A stretch of DNA of 64,000 bases from Pleurotus djamor (lineage: Eukaryota; Basidiomycota; Agaricomycetes; Agaricales; Pleurotaceae), in NCBI GenBank assembly GCA_029747585.1, contig JAPEVF010000182.1, positions 1-64,000 on the forward strand, given 5' to 3'. Of this stretch, positions 11,148-24,530 are shown one piece after another; position 1 is the first letter of the stretch, and each line of letters starts with the position of its first letter. The notes under the pieces were generated by a model. That model made no database searches and had not been told where the DNA came from. It saw only the letters and a list, made by a program, of their open reading frames with translations. A program made the position numbers and the translations under genes.

Positions 11148-11464
11148 GTTGATGGTCGGGGACAGACGTTCGTGTTTAGGAGAACCTATGAAATTGAAAG
11201 GGGTGTTTACTCTAGAAGTCCAACTCCGCATGTCACAGCCTCCAAAGTGTTCCTGGCTCCGGCTCCGGGTCGTCGGGCCATCTTCGAGCGATTTACATCC
11301 AAGACACTAGTTAGCCATAGAGCAAATGCTTCAAATTCTAACAAAAGATTGCAAGATATATGACAAGAAATTCTACGAAGGTTGTACATTATTCTACAAG
11401 ACAATACGTATTAATAATTATATTAGCACGCGACAGGTACGTGGTTTTGGGTAGTTGTATCAGG
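11148..11464. other. Intergenic region with the promoter of copy 3
   Basis: It lies between the start of copy 3 and the stop of the dynamin gene. The first 70 bases resemble the upstream regions of the two other copies. No gene is seen. Confidence 0.5.
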
Positions 11465-14352
11465 TCAGAGCCCGATGCTCAACAGTTCGTGACTAGCAGC
11501 AGAAAGACGTTCCCAGCGTTTCTTGAGCTCCTCTCGGCGACCAGCAACTTGATGACTCTCCTGGCTGAGTTCCTTGCAGATGCGTAGTCCATCGGCGCCG
11601 TTGAGACCGAGGCCGGCGTAAAGAGTATCTAGGATGTTACGTTGAAGGCCGAAGATCAGCTCTTCATCGATTGCAAGCGGAATATTGTCGACAAAGCGCT
11701 TGTAAGCGACTATAAAACTGGTCAGAAATCGGAGACGATGTGTTGACGAAAGAGCGCAAACATACCCTGGAAGTACGCACGAACCTCGGCCATGATATTC
11801 AGCGCCGGCTCCATCTGGTCCGGAGGAAGGATCTTCGGTATATCCTCCGCATCCACGTTCGAAACACCAACTTCGACCAAGCCGGACAATACCTTGGATA
11901 TCCCGCTCGGAGGAACACCCTGCTGGAGGACATCGCCTTTCAAGTTGTACATGGTCGGCGCTGGCGGCCGAGCGAGGTGGTCTTGAATGGATCTGAGAAG
12001 GTCAGGGTGGCGCTGTGAACCGCGGATACCCTTGTAGTGGGCGAGGAATTTGTCTTTGTAGTCGGCGAGGTAGTGTTCGTTGAGCGTGAAAGGGCGTTCT
12101 TCGAGGCGCAGGAGCCAGAGTATCCGTGCTTCGGCAACTTTGCAGGCTCGTTGGATGTGTCCTTGGATGACGACACTGGAATCCAAGCGTAAGTTTTCTA
12201 CTGAGGGTCTATGCTAAGTGAAGTGACGAACCTGACTCGCTGTTCGAGAGCGCCTTGACCGAAGGTCTCGAAATGTTGGTGGATGAGCTTCTTGACATGC
12301 TTCACGAGCACGTTGTATACTTGAGTGCATAGGACCCGAGTTGGGGTATGCCACTGCTCCGTGATGGTCTTGATGAAGCTCGCCCGTACGACGAAAGGAT
12401 AGTTGTCTGGAAGCTCACGGGCACGGGCTCTATAAAATGGAACCTAGGATGAGCACTGGGAAATTAGACAGGAGAAGAGATAACGTACTTCTGCGCCCGC
12501 GCCATAACTTCATCAATGTATATGAAGCCTGAAAACCAGGATGAGGAATGAATATTTGAATGAGGATCAAGGGCATGATATATACCAGTATTGCCGGAGG
12601 GGACCTCAAACGGTTCCTCCCCTTCATCTTCAAGGAAGATAGGATGGGAAAATTCAAAGTCCTTGGCTGAACGCTTCTCAAGAGGAACGAACAACGGAGC
12701 CGTAGCCCGGATGGCTCGGCGAAATTGCATTTGGAAGGGTCGTACGGACTGAAGGATTCCATCTTCGTCGGAGACTCCGTGGACATGATGGTTGACTTCA
12801 CCAGCGAAACCGTGAAGTAAACCCATGACTTCGCTAAACGGGTCCGAAGAGGGTTCTTTGGGAAGTAAGGCCAGCGAATCTTCAGTCTTCCTGAGAGCCT
12901 TCTGCAGCTCGTCTTGAATTGCTGGTAGGCTTCAGAGATGATCAGTTTCCAGCGAAGGGGCACAAAAGTGTCAAAACACATACCGTTTTGATATCAGGTC
13001 CGAGAGGATTGAGCTGGCGCGCTCAATCAAGTTGGTGGTCCGCAAGTACTTCTGGTATGTTCCTTCGAGGTTGCACCAAGGCGCGGTCATTGAGAAGAAC
13101 TCGTTTTCGCGTTGTCGAGCGTCGGCCCATGTGACACCTTGTTTGAGGTCGTTCGAGCTGGGTTGCTTGACGCAAAACCAGTTGTTCTCGAGGGGCTCAA
13201 TCTCGTTCTGGATGAACTTCACCCAGCGGGATTCTTCGCCGATGGGAATACGATCGGGTTTCGTGAGGACACCTGCAAGAGGGAGAAATGGTAAGACAAA
13301 GTATGGATCTAACATGGAACATGAGAGATCGTACCAATAGTCCGCTTGCCCTGGGGATCGTACTTCTTAGCCAATTGGTGAGCCCCTTGGTTTTCAAAAT
13401 CGGCTAATCAAGAAAGAGGTTAAAGTCGAAGGGATGGGTAAGTCAATTGGACGACTTACTCTCGCAAGCAACCGTCAACAGGATAACACAGCTAGGCTTT
13501 GAGATGTAGGAAGTGACCAAGCTCTCTACCAATTGAATGTCGTTGTTGTTCCCTTGGGAGCCGACACTTGCGATGAGACCTGATCAAAGAGAAATAAGCA
13601 AGGTCAGGAGTCGGGTGTCGCATGTAGGCTTACCTGGTAGATCGCAGAAAGACAAGTCGGCGACGCCAGGGCCAGTGATTTGAAGCGTCACGCAATTCGT
13701 CGAGAAAGTCAGCTCGGACTTGGGTAGGTCTTCATCGTCTCCTTGGAGGAAGTCATTGGGTGAAGTGCTGGGGTTTAAGATAGCCCTCTGAGCACGACGG
13801 ATCCGTTCTTCGACATCGGCTTTGTCAGTGATAACTGTACCGAAGACGACGGTGCGAGGTTGACCGAGGGGCTGGCCATTGGCGTCGACGGAGAAGCGGA
13901 GGGTTACAACACAAGACCATGAGGTACCCTGGCTGCTCAGCTTGCATTCAGTCGGGCAACTAGACGACAAAGATGTGTGAGGATAAAGCAGGACATGAAC
14001 GGAGAATTTGAGACGAACCGTGTACAAGTCCCTGCTGCTCGAGGGAGGGTGATGCCAGATATGGACTCGATAAGAGATGACTTCCCCGCACTTTGAGCGC
14101 CGATGACAGCGATCTGAGGGATGTCAACGTCGGCTTGAACGCTGCACAACAGGCGGATGTCAGTATGGATGTACACGTGACGCTTCAGAGAAAATAGACA
14201 TACCCTGTATTATACAGTTTGTTGAGCAAGTCGAGCAGCTTGCGTCGACTCTGATTGAGTTGCACGTTGGCAAGGCCTACGCCATTGGAGCTGGAATCTA
14301 TGGTCGCAGTAGCAGGTTCAGCAGGAGGTGGAGTCGAAGCAGGTTTCATCAT
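11465..14352 (-). CDS. Dynamin-superfamily large GTPase, Mx/Vps1-like, with GED domain
   Basis: This is a membrane-remodelling GTPase that forms helical oligomers on membranes. The start is the ATG at 14350-14352 (a second ATG follows immediately); the stop TGA is at 11465-11467. The G domain shows the P-loop GAQSAGKSS, switch I region LPRAAGTCTR, the DLPG motif and the G4 motif TKPD. A middle/stalk region follows (HHVHGVSDEDGILQ, then GFIYIDEVMARAQK). The C-terminus has a GED-like helix bundle (AEVRAYFQ, YKRFVDNIPLAID, ILDTLYAGLG, RRELKKRWERL). Estimated length is about 750-780 residues after removing roughly ten short introns. There is no pleckstrin-homology domain or proline-rich tail, so it is nearer to Mx and Vps1 than to endocytic dynamins. 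Whether it acts on vacuoles, mitochondria or in defence cannot be told from the sequence. Confidence 0.88.
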
Positions 14353-14846
14353 GGTAAGCGTCGTGTAAGATAGGAAGTGAGAGGATTGGTTTTGGGGAAA
14401 GAGAGGGGTTCAAGTCTGGAGATATAAATATCGGCGGTGTTTCTCCTTTTATCTTTCACTGACAGGCGAGGAACAGTGCAATCAATTGTAAGAGCTTGAA
14501 TGACGGAAAGGCATGGGAAGTGAAAGGGCGGGTTGCTAGGCCAGGACGTCGCAATCAAAGGGGTCGCCAGCTTACACGCCCACAAAGACGTTGAAGAGTA
14601 CAAAGGCTTCCTTTCGTGCAACGTTTTTGGCTGCGGAAAAGCTTGAAACACAGTGATAGAGGCACAAGGGAAAAAAAGGGAAGCTCCGTACCATAAATCC
14701 AAGGGAAGGACTGAAGATGACTCGTTGCTTGCTTCTGCGCTGCGAAACAGGTTGGACGAGAAAAGCAGTGAGATAGCAAAAAGCAAAAGGCAGGAACAAT
14801 TAGGCTACATGTTGAGTACGTAACAAAGAAACAGCACAAACGGCAT
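14353..14846. other. Intergenic region upstream of the dynamin gene
   Basis: This 494-bp spacer lies between the dynamin start and the stop of the Ctk3 gene, which is transcribed in the same direction. Open frames exist on the minus strand but show no recognisable domain. I see no gene. Confidence 0.5.
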
Positions 14847-15823
14847 TTACGACAGATCCATGGGACCTTCCCCTTCTGCAGGAAAGCAAAGTTCGCTTTG
14901 TTCAATGGCAGCTTCATCGTCGTCTTCATTCCAGTCGCTCGTAGTTTCCCAGTCATTTTCGAATTCAACATCGATGGGTAGCGACTCGTTCGGCTTTCCA
15001 TCCAAGGGTAAAAACGAGGCGAGGCCCAGTGGGACAAAGGACACGGGTTGCACCCATCGTCGTTCCCTGAGACGTTTATGGCGTTCTCGATCCTCTTCAA
15101 ACCGCTTGAAGATCTCATGTTCAGGAAGAGGTGCCGAAGAGCGACTAGACGACGATTGTGCTTCAGTCGATGCCAACGATGCTGCGGTCCGATGATCCAA
15201 TTGAGAAGTCACTTGGTCTATGACTTGAGGATCAAGGACGCGTTTCAACCGCCAATTTTCGAGAACCTACGAGATCATTCGCTCCAGAGAAGCCCCCAAG
15301 TGCTGCGGCGAAGCGGAACTCACCTGCTTCGTGCTCGATAGATTTGGTAAACCCTGCCTTCCTTCTGGCACCACATATTCAACAATTTTGTTCAAATCCC
15401 TCTGGACAAAGTCGACGTAGCGATTGTTATTTGGACCCCCTGAAGATGTTGATTGGGAATCATATCCTAGCGTGGTTGAATGCGACTTGACTAGCAAGCA
15501 CATGTCGCAAAGGGAGTCCAGGAAATATAGGATATTGATTCGAGCATTTATCGTTCCCTAGGCACGCTGTTCAGCTTCCCATCGTCCAAGGTAATCATCA
15601 CCATTCCCTCACCTTCTGAAATTCCTCGATGATACAATCCCACAGATCCTCACCGCATGGAGGGAAGAACTTGATAGCAAATGTGACCACTTTTTGAATG
15701 GATTGCTGCGAACTGAACATTCATTACACAACTGAGACATTGCTTGGATGAGACTGCGATGACTGACGCGTTTAGCCTGCGGAGAAGACCAAGAAACTGC
15801 ATTCTCACTTCAAATGGGTCCAT
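14847..15823 (-). CDS. CTK3: CTD kinase subunit gamma (Ctk3-like)
   Basis: This is the gamma subunit of the CTDK-I complex, which phosphorylates the RNA polymerase II C-terminal domain at Ser2 in the nucleus. The start is the ATG at 15821-15823 (MDPFEVRMQFLGLLRRLNA); the stop is at 14847. The N-terminal CID-like helical domain is spread over several exons (QKVVTFAIKFF, CGEDLWDCIIEEF, ARINILYFLDSLC, then YVDFVQRDLNKIVEYVVP). The C-terminal half has LENWRLKRVLDPQ, a Ser-rich linker, the charged helix EIFKRFEEDRERHKRLRERR and an acidic tail ending GPMDLS. Length is about 260-280 residues, close to the fungal family. The MDPFEVR start and the DSLC exon make this call strong. Confidence 0.88.
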
Positions 15824-16188
15824 GGTCGTCGCGGTTGGAGAGGTGCTCGGTGCTCTGTGGTGGGCGTCATGTGGTGAGAACCCATCTCAGGGGCAGTTTT
15901 CGCGTCTAGTCTAGTGGTTGTTGTCCATGGACGTACCGTACTTCTACAAAATTCTACAGATATAAGTATGGGCAAATGATGGTAAATGCAAGGACAAGTA
16001 TGCAAGATATGTGAAATGCTCGATAACGAAGGTGCTAAGAGATGAAGCAAGAGAGAACGATGCAAATGAGCGAGGGGGTCATTAGATATCGTAAATGTCA
16101 TGAGATGGTGGTCGTGAAAATTGAGGGGAGCAGAAACAACGCATGTCAACGCGTCCCATCAATCCTCTCGCCTACGCTTCATCTTTCC
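15824..16188. other. Intergenic region between CTK3 and UTP20
   Basis: These 365 bases hold the CTK3 promoter and the 3' end of the UTP20 gene, both on the minus strand. No gene is seen. Confidence 0.5.
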
Positions 16189-19100
16189 CTTTCGTTCCCT
16201 GACCAACGCAGAGTAAGACATTTTATCTTTATCTTGCAGAAAATGGAAGTGACCCACGAGAAACCCTGGGTTTTCCTCTTCCGACTCTCCTTCTTGAGGG
16301 AGTTGTGGTGAGCTTTCCTTTTAGCGGAAAGTTGGGGGTTAACAGCGGCCTGCAGATGTCGATGAGTGGTGTGTCCGAGGACAGATCAGCGAAAGGGTTG
16401 CGTACCTGGACAGCACGTGCAGCTTTGCGGTCGCGACGAATGTCAAGGGTGCCTTGCCGTATTTGCTGGTACACAGCGGAGAACTTGGTCACGCCGACTT
16501 TGCTTTGCAGCAAATCCTGAAGTTCCGATGCTACGACCTTGAGCTCGTCTACGATGGTTGTAAGTGACCAGTTGGCGAGGCGCAGCGTGGACAGGGACTC
16601 ACCCATTTTCTCGTCGCGTAAAGTGTCGTCATCTTGTATGCGATGAAGGGGAGTTAGGATGTGAACTAAGAAACGTTCAAGCAAGGGAGCATCTAGGTAG
16701 GATGCCATAGCGGCGAACCACTTCAGGATAGCAAGTGGTTGCTGCGTCCAGTTTTCCTGAAGAACGATCAACATGGAGTCGCGACACAGTTACAACTTTT
16801 ACTTACCAGAGCTGACGATCGATTGCGACGTGCAATATGGGCCGACTTGATTTGATACGAGAGTCTGGAGAAAAGCCAAGGAAGGGGGCTGGAGCCAGAG
16901 GGCGTAGCTTCTTCCGCATCCGCATCCGATTCGCTGACCTCGGGTAAAGGGACAGCGGCGAAACATTTACCCAAGTAGAAGAGGTTCTTGACAATCTGCA
17001 AACTGAGCTTTTCATCAAGATGTTCACTTTTCAGCTGTATCGACAGCTTCTCAGCCGCGTTTTTCGATCCAGTGATGGAGAATACACTGATCGGTTGGCT
17101 GGTCGAAGGTGGTTGAACGGGTACGGTATTGAAAAGCAACCCAAGCAGGCGGCAAGATGCAGTTCGAACCCAGGCATGAGGGAAGAGAAGGAGGGACACG
17201 ACAGTTGGCCACGGAACCCTCACTCCATCCAAAGTGTAGGCGGGGAATATGCGCAGAACCTTCTCAAGGAGGGTAAGCGAGTAATACGAAACCTGCCAAT
17301 CCAAGTCGACGTCCATTTTAGATTCCGACTGGGCCGCTTCATGCTGAGCTGCACTATACTTCAAAGACTCGGTAATGTCCGCGAGAATGCTCTGAACCCG
17401 GGGTTCTATAGCTTCCTGGAGGGTGTCCACAACGATACCGTAGACCTGAAGAGAAACGCGGATGAGCTGCTCTTGGTCGCGCTGTGATGCCCAAGCATGA
17501 AGGTGGGACATCAAAACCTCGCGGCGTTCGTCGTCAAGCCGAAGGATGAGGTTCTTGACTAGTTGCGCTGCCATCTCTCGGCACTTAGGCGAGTCATCAT
17601 TGGCAATGACCATGACGAGAGAAACAAAGAGAAGATCGGCATATTCGATGACCAGTCGCTCATCAAACTTATTGATGAGCGCGCCAAGCAGTTCCATGAC
17701 GGACTTGCGTCCGCTTTCATGGACATAAGACAAGTTCTTCGTGAGGAAGGCCATTTGATTGCGCAAACGACCCTTGCCTTGAGGATAATCTAGAAGGAAC
17801 TGCAGGAGGACGCTGCGGCACAGTTCTTGAACCTGAGGAGACTGGCTTGTGACCATAATCTCGGAGACTTTATCCATCGCGTCGTATATCTCTGCGACGA
17901 CAAACCTTCGGGCGACAATGGCGCGTAGCATAGCGAACACGGAAGCTTGGCGGGTGGGTTCTTCGAGGTCCGGGGTAAGCAGCTCCAGGAGGTAGACAAG
18001 ATCCTTCTCTTGGACACGAACTCCAGTTGGGCCATCTCGAAGGGCAGTTGCTAAGGTTTTGAAGGCAACCTGAACGATCTCCGGCTCCGTGCTCCCTGCG
18101 CGCCTGATAATATCCAAAATCTGGTGAATGAAGACGGGTAAAGAATCTTCAAGACTTTTGGATGGACACCGGACTAGTCCCGCCACGCATTTGAGACCCA
18201 AAACCAGAACCGATGTCTCCGTAGAATAAAGTGTATTCCCCACAACGACGATCATGCCATTGAGTCGCGACATGATAGCACTGTCCTTGAAATCAAATCG
18301 GCCGCGTTTTAAAGAGGTATTGAAGAGGTCAAGTCCAAAGGTCACGAAACTGGATGTGGAGAATGAGTGGGCATACCAAACCAAGAGGCTATACATACCG
18401 ATGAGCATTCCTTGCAAAATGATCACTCTCTAAGTCTTGCTGGCGCTTCGTCTGAACGATAGCGGCGTCCTTCGATTGCTGACGGCGCTTAACAGGAACC
18501 TGCTTCAAGAACTCGGCGTTTTGGGTGATCAACGTGTGACAAAGAACAAGAAGCTCAGTCGGGACGACGTGCGAGTTGGCGTTCAAGCCGCTAACGATAC
18601 GCTTCAAGACTTCGTCAACGAGGTTCATCGTCTTGAGCGACTCTGTCTCCTGCATGATTGAGCGCAGTGGAGCCAGAAGCTTGCTGATAGCTGATGGAGT
18701 GATGTGCTTGGCCAATAACATGAATGCATCGAGACCTTTCGCCGAGGAGGACCGAACCTCACGCATCTTAGTCTTGAAGTCTTCCGACTGGACATCTTTG
18801 CCAGACTCCCCAAAGACAACTTCAGCTGAGATGTGCGCTACATCGGGTACGCAATCATCAAGGACCGGAAATTCCGAGGAATGATCGTCCGATGTGACGC
18901 GGACAAGTAAAGCATGCGCGGAGTAGGCCAGCACGTGAAGTTGGGGGCCGCGGAGGAGTGCCGCGCGAAGCTCTCGGAAAATCAGTGGCAGGTAACCGGG
19001 TCCGAGGGAAATTGCAATGCGATTGATAGTGTCCCGAGTCAGGTCCCGTGTGTCTTGCGAGCGGCTCCGGAGGATCTGGCTAAGGACCGTAAGCAGACGG

Positions 19101-22100
19101 GTGACTTGGGGCTCCTTCGTGGCCTGCGGAAGATACTGTGCAACTTTGACTATTCCGAGTGCGACAGGGATCCGAGAACCGTCCTCTGTGGTCGGATCTC
19201 GCTTTTCTAGGTGACTCAGCAACTTGGGGAGAAGGCGGGATTGAACTGCATCGGCGACTTTGGTACTCGACATTTGAGATGGTGGCGACTCATCGTCATC
19301 GTCTTCTCCGTCTGACTCAACAGCATCATCCGTGGCCTGCTCGACAACCTCTTCCATGGGGAAGTGGAAATTCTCCAAGATCGCCACCAAAGCACGGACA
19401 TAAACCTTCTCGGCTTCGTCCTTATTCCCAATGAGTTTGAGATACTTCTGAACTAAGGCATAATAGGCCCCCCAAGCGAGTTGCCCAGCCATACGACCTG
19501 TACACAAGAGTGCATCATTGACAAGATGATGGTCAACCGATGATGTCGAGGTAACGTAGAAACTGATTAACGGGATGAAGATGTCTTGGATAGTGCTGCT
19601 CCGGAGATTCCCAGCTTCACATACTTCAGCAAGTCGGCGAAGTGCTCGTGATCGCCGATGGAATTGAACGTGATGGATGTTATTGAAGAAGTTTGCCTCC
19701 TGGTCACCGCCTGCAAGAAGAACCTGCATTTCCTGTAGTGTCGTTATGTCCGAGCAATGCTCGACAGCGTACGCCAGCACTCCCAACAATTCCGTCCTGA
19801 CCAACTCCGTCTTCGACCTCAATCCATTCTTCAGCCCAGGATAGAGAGTTCGGAGGAACGCGGCGCGAAACTCGTTATTAGCTTCCCCAATGGAAATTCT
19901 ACCAATGAATCGGCGGAGAGCATATGCCGAGTTGCTTCGGATGGCCAGTTCAGCGGGATCCTGAATGAAGTAGAGGGAGTTGTACAGGAGTGGTAGCCAT
20001 TGACGAGGGGATAAGACCAAGTAGGCGGATTCATTAAGCGTCCCGTATGCCTCCAAGCGTCGATCGTAATCTGGCTCTTCAACACGCTTGACAGAGTAGG
20101 CGTTCAGCCCTGCGAGCAAATTGGCGACATCTTGGATGGTGGTATCCACAGTTGCCAGTCTGTGAAAAGCCTGAAGGAGAGCAAGACGCCCGGGACGAGA
20201 TCTCAATTTCTGGAACAAGAGGGAGAGGACGTCATAAGTCTTCACATAGAGGGGATCGGTAGGGTCAGCGAGGGTCGGTATCAAGGGAATGACATTATAC
20301 ACGATGACGAGTAGGTCAGCTTTGACCTTATCCGGAACAACTTTGGCAGGCCTCCGCAAGAAGGGGATGAAGAGGCGAAGGAGCTTGGACGCCAGGGTGG
20401 AATCCTGACAGTGGGGAGCCAGCTGGGAGAGAATTGCAACTTGGCGCTGGCCCAAGGGAGTGACCATGGCCCTCGTGTCGGAGGTTCGCCCCGATAGCTC
20501 TGCCAGATTGTCCAGAAGTAGAGATATATGTGGCATCACGACGGATTCAGCTATGGTGACATCGACGCTAGCGAAGCCCAGTAACCGCTCGACCATATCA
20601 AGGATCTTGGTGATGACGGAAGGCTTGACATTCTTCGCAACCAAGCAGCCGTAAATCTTGGGTAGGAGACGCGAATCAAGGCTAGTTAAGAAGGGTGCAT
20701 ATTCCGGCCTAAGCGTCCAAGTAGAGAACAACTCTAAAAGAGCTGAGGGGGCTTGTATGTTCTCTTGATCAAGATGGTCAATCCGAGGGGAGATGAAAGC
20801 TTCATACGCGTCGCAAATGACCGAATTGAAGTCAAACAATACTGGTTGGCGGAAGAATTCTGTCAGGCGCTTGAGACCAAGCTGCCTGATAGATCGAGTA
20901 TTCTTCGACGTCGTATGGCTATCTTCTGCTTCAACATCATTTTCGTCATCTTCCATGTCCTCCTCGGCATCATCTCCTTCAGTATTCCCTACGTCCTGAA
21001 CATGTGAACTCAAGCGTTTATGGGCACTCTTGGTGATCTGGATGGTTTCACGTAGAAGGACGGGCCAATGATCTAGCAGCCTGGAACCCAAGTTGCGAAG
21101 GACGTCTCCCAGTAACGTCAAGAACCCAAGTTGATGCTTCTCAGGCATGGTATCCAAGCCTCCTTGCTGGCGATGTGTCGCGAGGAGGGATGAAGCGCTG
21201 GTGGGACAGAGCATTAGCTCAACGAGTAAAGAGAGCTCCTGGTCGGTGCAAGCTGCGAACGTGCTCAGTATAGCCGCTCGACGATCTGCACCACGAGTGC
21301 GTCCACGTTTCTCCAACATGATACCAAATAATAGTCGAACGATGACATCGACTACTTCGCCTCGGTCAGGACCATCCAAGGAAGTGAGGTCAAGGCTCGT
21401 GAGGGCATCACGCCAACGCGTCACATCAAGAAGGGAGTTGATCTCCTCCTGGTGAGTGAGTAGGTGGGGTGACTTGTAGGTTAGAATACACGAAAAGGCC
21501 AGGGTCTGAAGGGTCCGATCGGGGTGAGACAGAAGCGTCGCGTATATCGACTGGAGGGAGTCTGTAGAATACAACGCTTTGGGATTGCTGAACTTTGAGA
21601 AGAGAGTCAACCATGCTGTGAGGGTTGTACGAGAGGGCTTTGAGGAGCCGGGGTGGGATACGGAAACGTAGGATAGGAAATGCGGGACCAACTCTCTGTT
21701 ATGTTTCTCGGCAAGCCTAGGGCACTCTGACAGACAGGCCAAAAGCTGGAGTTCGTAGGACTGGCGATCCAATCTGCCTGTCGAGGTGTGAATGGACTAT
21801 GTGTGTATGTGAGCACAATTCAAGAATCGGAAGGTCGGATACTAACCTTAAGCACTTCAATCCGCTGTCGCTCCTTGACAGACCACTGAGACACGATGCC
21901 CCGCAGTTTGTGAGCAGCTGGATCACGCCATGAACGTTCCTCTTCCCAGGGATCATCTTCATCTAGGGGCTCGTCGTCTTGAGGGGTGCCTAGAGCTGAC
22001 GTGGATGGCGTGTCTGAAACCGAGACGAGTTCTTCGAAAACAACTTTCCATACGTGGTCACCCAGTCTATCAGCGAGACTGGATAAAGCACCGGCAGCAG

Positions 22101-24530
22101 GAGACCACAGTGGGCGAAGATTGACCTTCAATTGACCTGGGCGGCAAGGTGAAGGTGAGGTCCAAAACGAAGGTTTGATGATGAATGGACATACTCGTGA
22201 GCCAGCGAATACAGATATCCGCAAGGAGGCCATCGTCATCCTTAACAACCTGACCAATCCTTCCAATTCTCAAAACGCGTTCACGAACACCTTGCAGATC
22301 GAGTGAGACCTCTTCTCCTTGCAGACAGCGCTTGAGAACATCTTTTTGCTCATGTCGAGTCTGAACAAAGCCAGAAGCCAATAGCCGGAGTGCACCGAGT
22401 CGCAGTGCTCTAGAATGGGAAATGATGCAGGGCTTCAATTGAGGATAGATATCTTCCAAAGCAAGGCTTGGTGACGAGCCACTGTAGTTGATGTCAGAAA
22501 TCACAGTCGCATGGTTTCAAGGATATGAACTCGCCTGGCACTCCAGAGATCGCCCAATCCACGAAGGACGGCTTCAGACTGAGGCCACCGCGACAGACAT
22601 GTTTGAGCACATGCGACCAAGTCGAACTCTCGCCATTCATCGAAATCACGCTTCGACAAACCCTCCAGAGCCAGTCCAATAACTCTGGAACTAGAGGTAA
22701 TTTGAGAAGCTTCCTCATCCTCCACTGGCTTCGCTAGAGTCGTTGTCACAATACCCACTAAACGAGGGCATAACGATGGCAGATAGGAAGATAAAGCTAA
22801 GGCACTCTCCAACTCCAAGACCTAAAGAGAGTCGTCAACAGATGCGAGAGGTACTAGAATCGCACGGCATACCGCTCTCTCCGATGCATCCCAATGCTCA
22901 AGTCGTTGGTTCACCCAATTATCAAGTCTTTGGCGCCAGACGAGGTCGACTTCACCCAACTTCTTATCTCGATTGAGATTAGCAAGGAAATACAGTGCTT
23001 CGGAAGGCGTCTTTTCCAAGAGCACCGCGGTGGACTTGAGTACTGTCGGAAGCGCCAGTGACTTCCACCCTCCCCAATTGAGTTCGGCTAATGCACCATG
23101 TAGTTGCATGGCGTAAATTGGGTCCGTCCACGAGTTGTCGAGCATCTTCCGACCATGGCTGAGCCAAAGGCTCATATCACTTGCAAGCAGGATGGAGGTG
23201 GTGATCTTGAGGAGCGGTCGATGCAGGTATGGTACAACAGCGACATTGTGGGCGACTTCGCTAGCAATAGAGGCGAGATGCTTACCTGATGTGAGGACTG
23301 TCAGAGGAGCGCATCTATTAACTACTGGAAACATACCACTGAGTCGGGTGCCCTGCCGAACGGCACAGGGTATGGAGAGTATCTCAATGCACCGTCTGAG
23401 CCTTTCTGGCTCTTCTGAGGTAACGGAGGACCTTGTGGTCTCCATAAGGACGGAAGATAAGTAGTCGCTAGCGGGGGCAAACTGCTCCGCATTTTTGACG
23501 TGGTGGATAAATGATGTGAGAACACGTCGTATCAGGTTATAGAGTGAGTCCGGCGAGGGTGTTGAAAGATATATCGTTATGAGGGGGCTCAGTAGAGAAA
23601 CCGTTGAGGTGTGGAGTGTTTGAGAGACGGACTGAGTGAGGGTCAGGAAAAGACGATTGAGAAGTCTGATGAAACACACCTTGCATGCAAACACGATGCA
23701 CCAAGCCGAAGCATCTTCAACACCCTCTAGGTTGTTCGCTAAGACTTGGACAGCCTTGTCTCTAGCAGTCACTTTGAGTCTTCGAAGAACGGACCCCCAA
23801 ACTTCGGCAACGGCACGTTGAACTTCAGGTAAACATAGTCGAAGGTTGGTCGCGACTAAAATCCAAGTCGTCTCGAGAAGATCCGTCTGTATTGATGGAA
23901 CAAGTAGGTACTTGAAGAGAGCTGAGAGCGTAGCAAGAAGAGCGGCTAGAGACGGAGCTGATATTGACCGGCGAAGTAATTTAAGAAGGGCTTCTAAAAG
24001 CCCGGGGTACATCGGCGAAAGGGTGGTGCGCAAGTCGTGTGCGAGCTTCTGTAGTAAACTAGGAAGAACACGTTCAATAGCAACGAACACAGAAAGAATC
24101 ATGACACGCACTCAAGCAAAGGTTTCAAGCCTTCATCGTCCGATGAGGAGAGCGCGTTCAACCACAGTTCAATCACCTCCCTCCAGTTATGCAGCAACAG
24201 GGGCATGGAAGCCGACAATGGTCCAACTTTCTGCGCATATTGTAGGAAAGCTGGAGCTAGATTTAATTGCTTCCAGTGTTCTAATGTTTCGTAAAATTGA
24301 GAGCCATTCTCCTGGATGAAACTTTGAGGGTGGGGTCGAATATTCAGGCAGCAAAACAACCAACCCGAATGTCGTGTTTAAATTCGGTCTGTGACAAGGC
24401 TGACGGTAGATGAACTTGCTTCAACGTTTCGTTATACGATTGGTGCTATAAAATGGTGTTAGGTAGCTTTCTTGGCCACATACGAGAGTCAACGAACTTT
24501 GAACCGATTGGTGGGGGCATCGACCTCCAT
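16189..24530 (-). CDS. UTP20: U3 snoRNP-associated protein Utp20 (SSU processome, HEAT-repeat scaffold)
   Basis: Utp20 is a nucleolar component of the small-subunit processome needed for 18S rRNA maturation. The protein is estimated at about 2,500-2,600 residues, the usual size. The start is the ATG at 24528-24530 (MEVDAPTNRFK), followed by an intron and an exon with HQSYNETLKQVHLPS, then ENGSQFYETLEHWKQLNL after another intron. Most of the gene is helical HEAT-like repeat. Characteristic stretches are MAGQLAWGAYYALVQKYLKL, GPGYLPLIFRELRAALLRG and LHVLAYSAHALLVR in the C-terminal half. I end the gene at 16189 because a phase-0 intron after RKAARAVQ leads into AAVNPQLSAKRKAHH and LKKESRKRKTQGF, the basic tail expected of Utp20. 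Reading straight through would give a different frame ending at 16229. The exact last residues remain uncertain. Confidence 0.92.

Noticed and set aside
16229..16430. Straight read-through C-terminus of UTP20 ending at 16229
   Set aside because: The family expects a Lys/Arg-rich tail, which appears only after removal of a GT-AG intron.
17155..17175. GTTCGAACCC, resembling a tRNA T-arm
   Set aside because: It is inside the UTP20 coding exon and no acceptor stem or anticodon arm can be built around it.
17020..17487. A 155-codon plus-strand frame inside UTP20
   Set aside because: It is antisense to a well-supported coding exon and has no recognisable domain.
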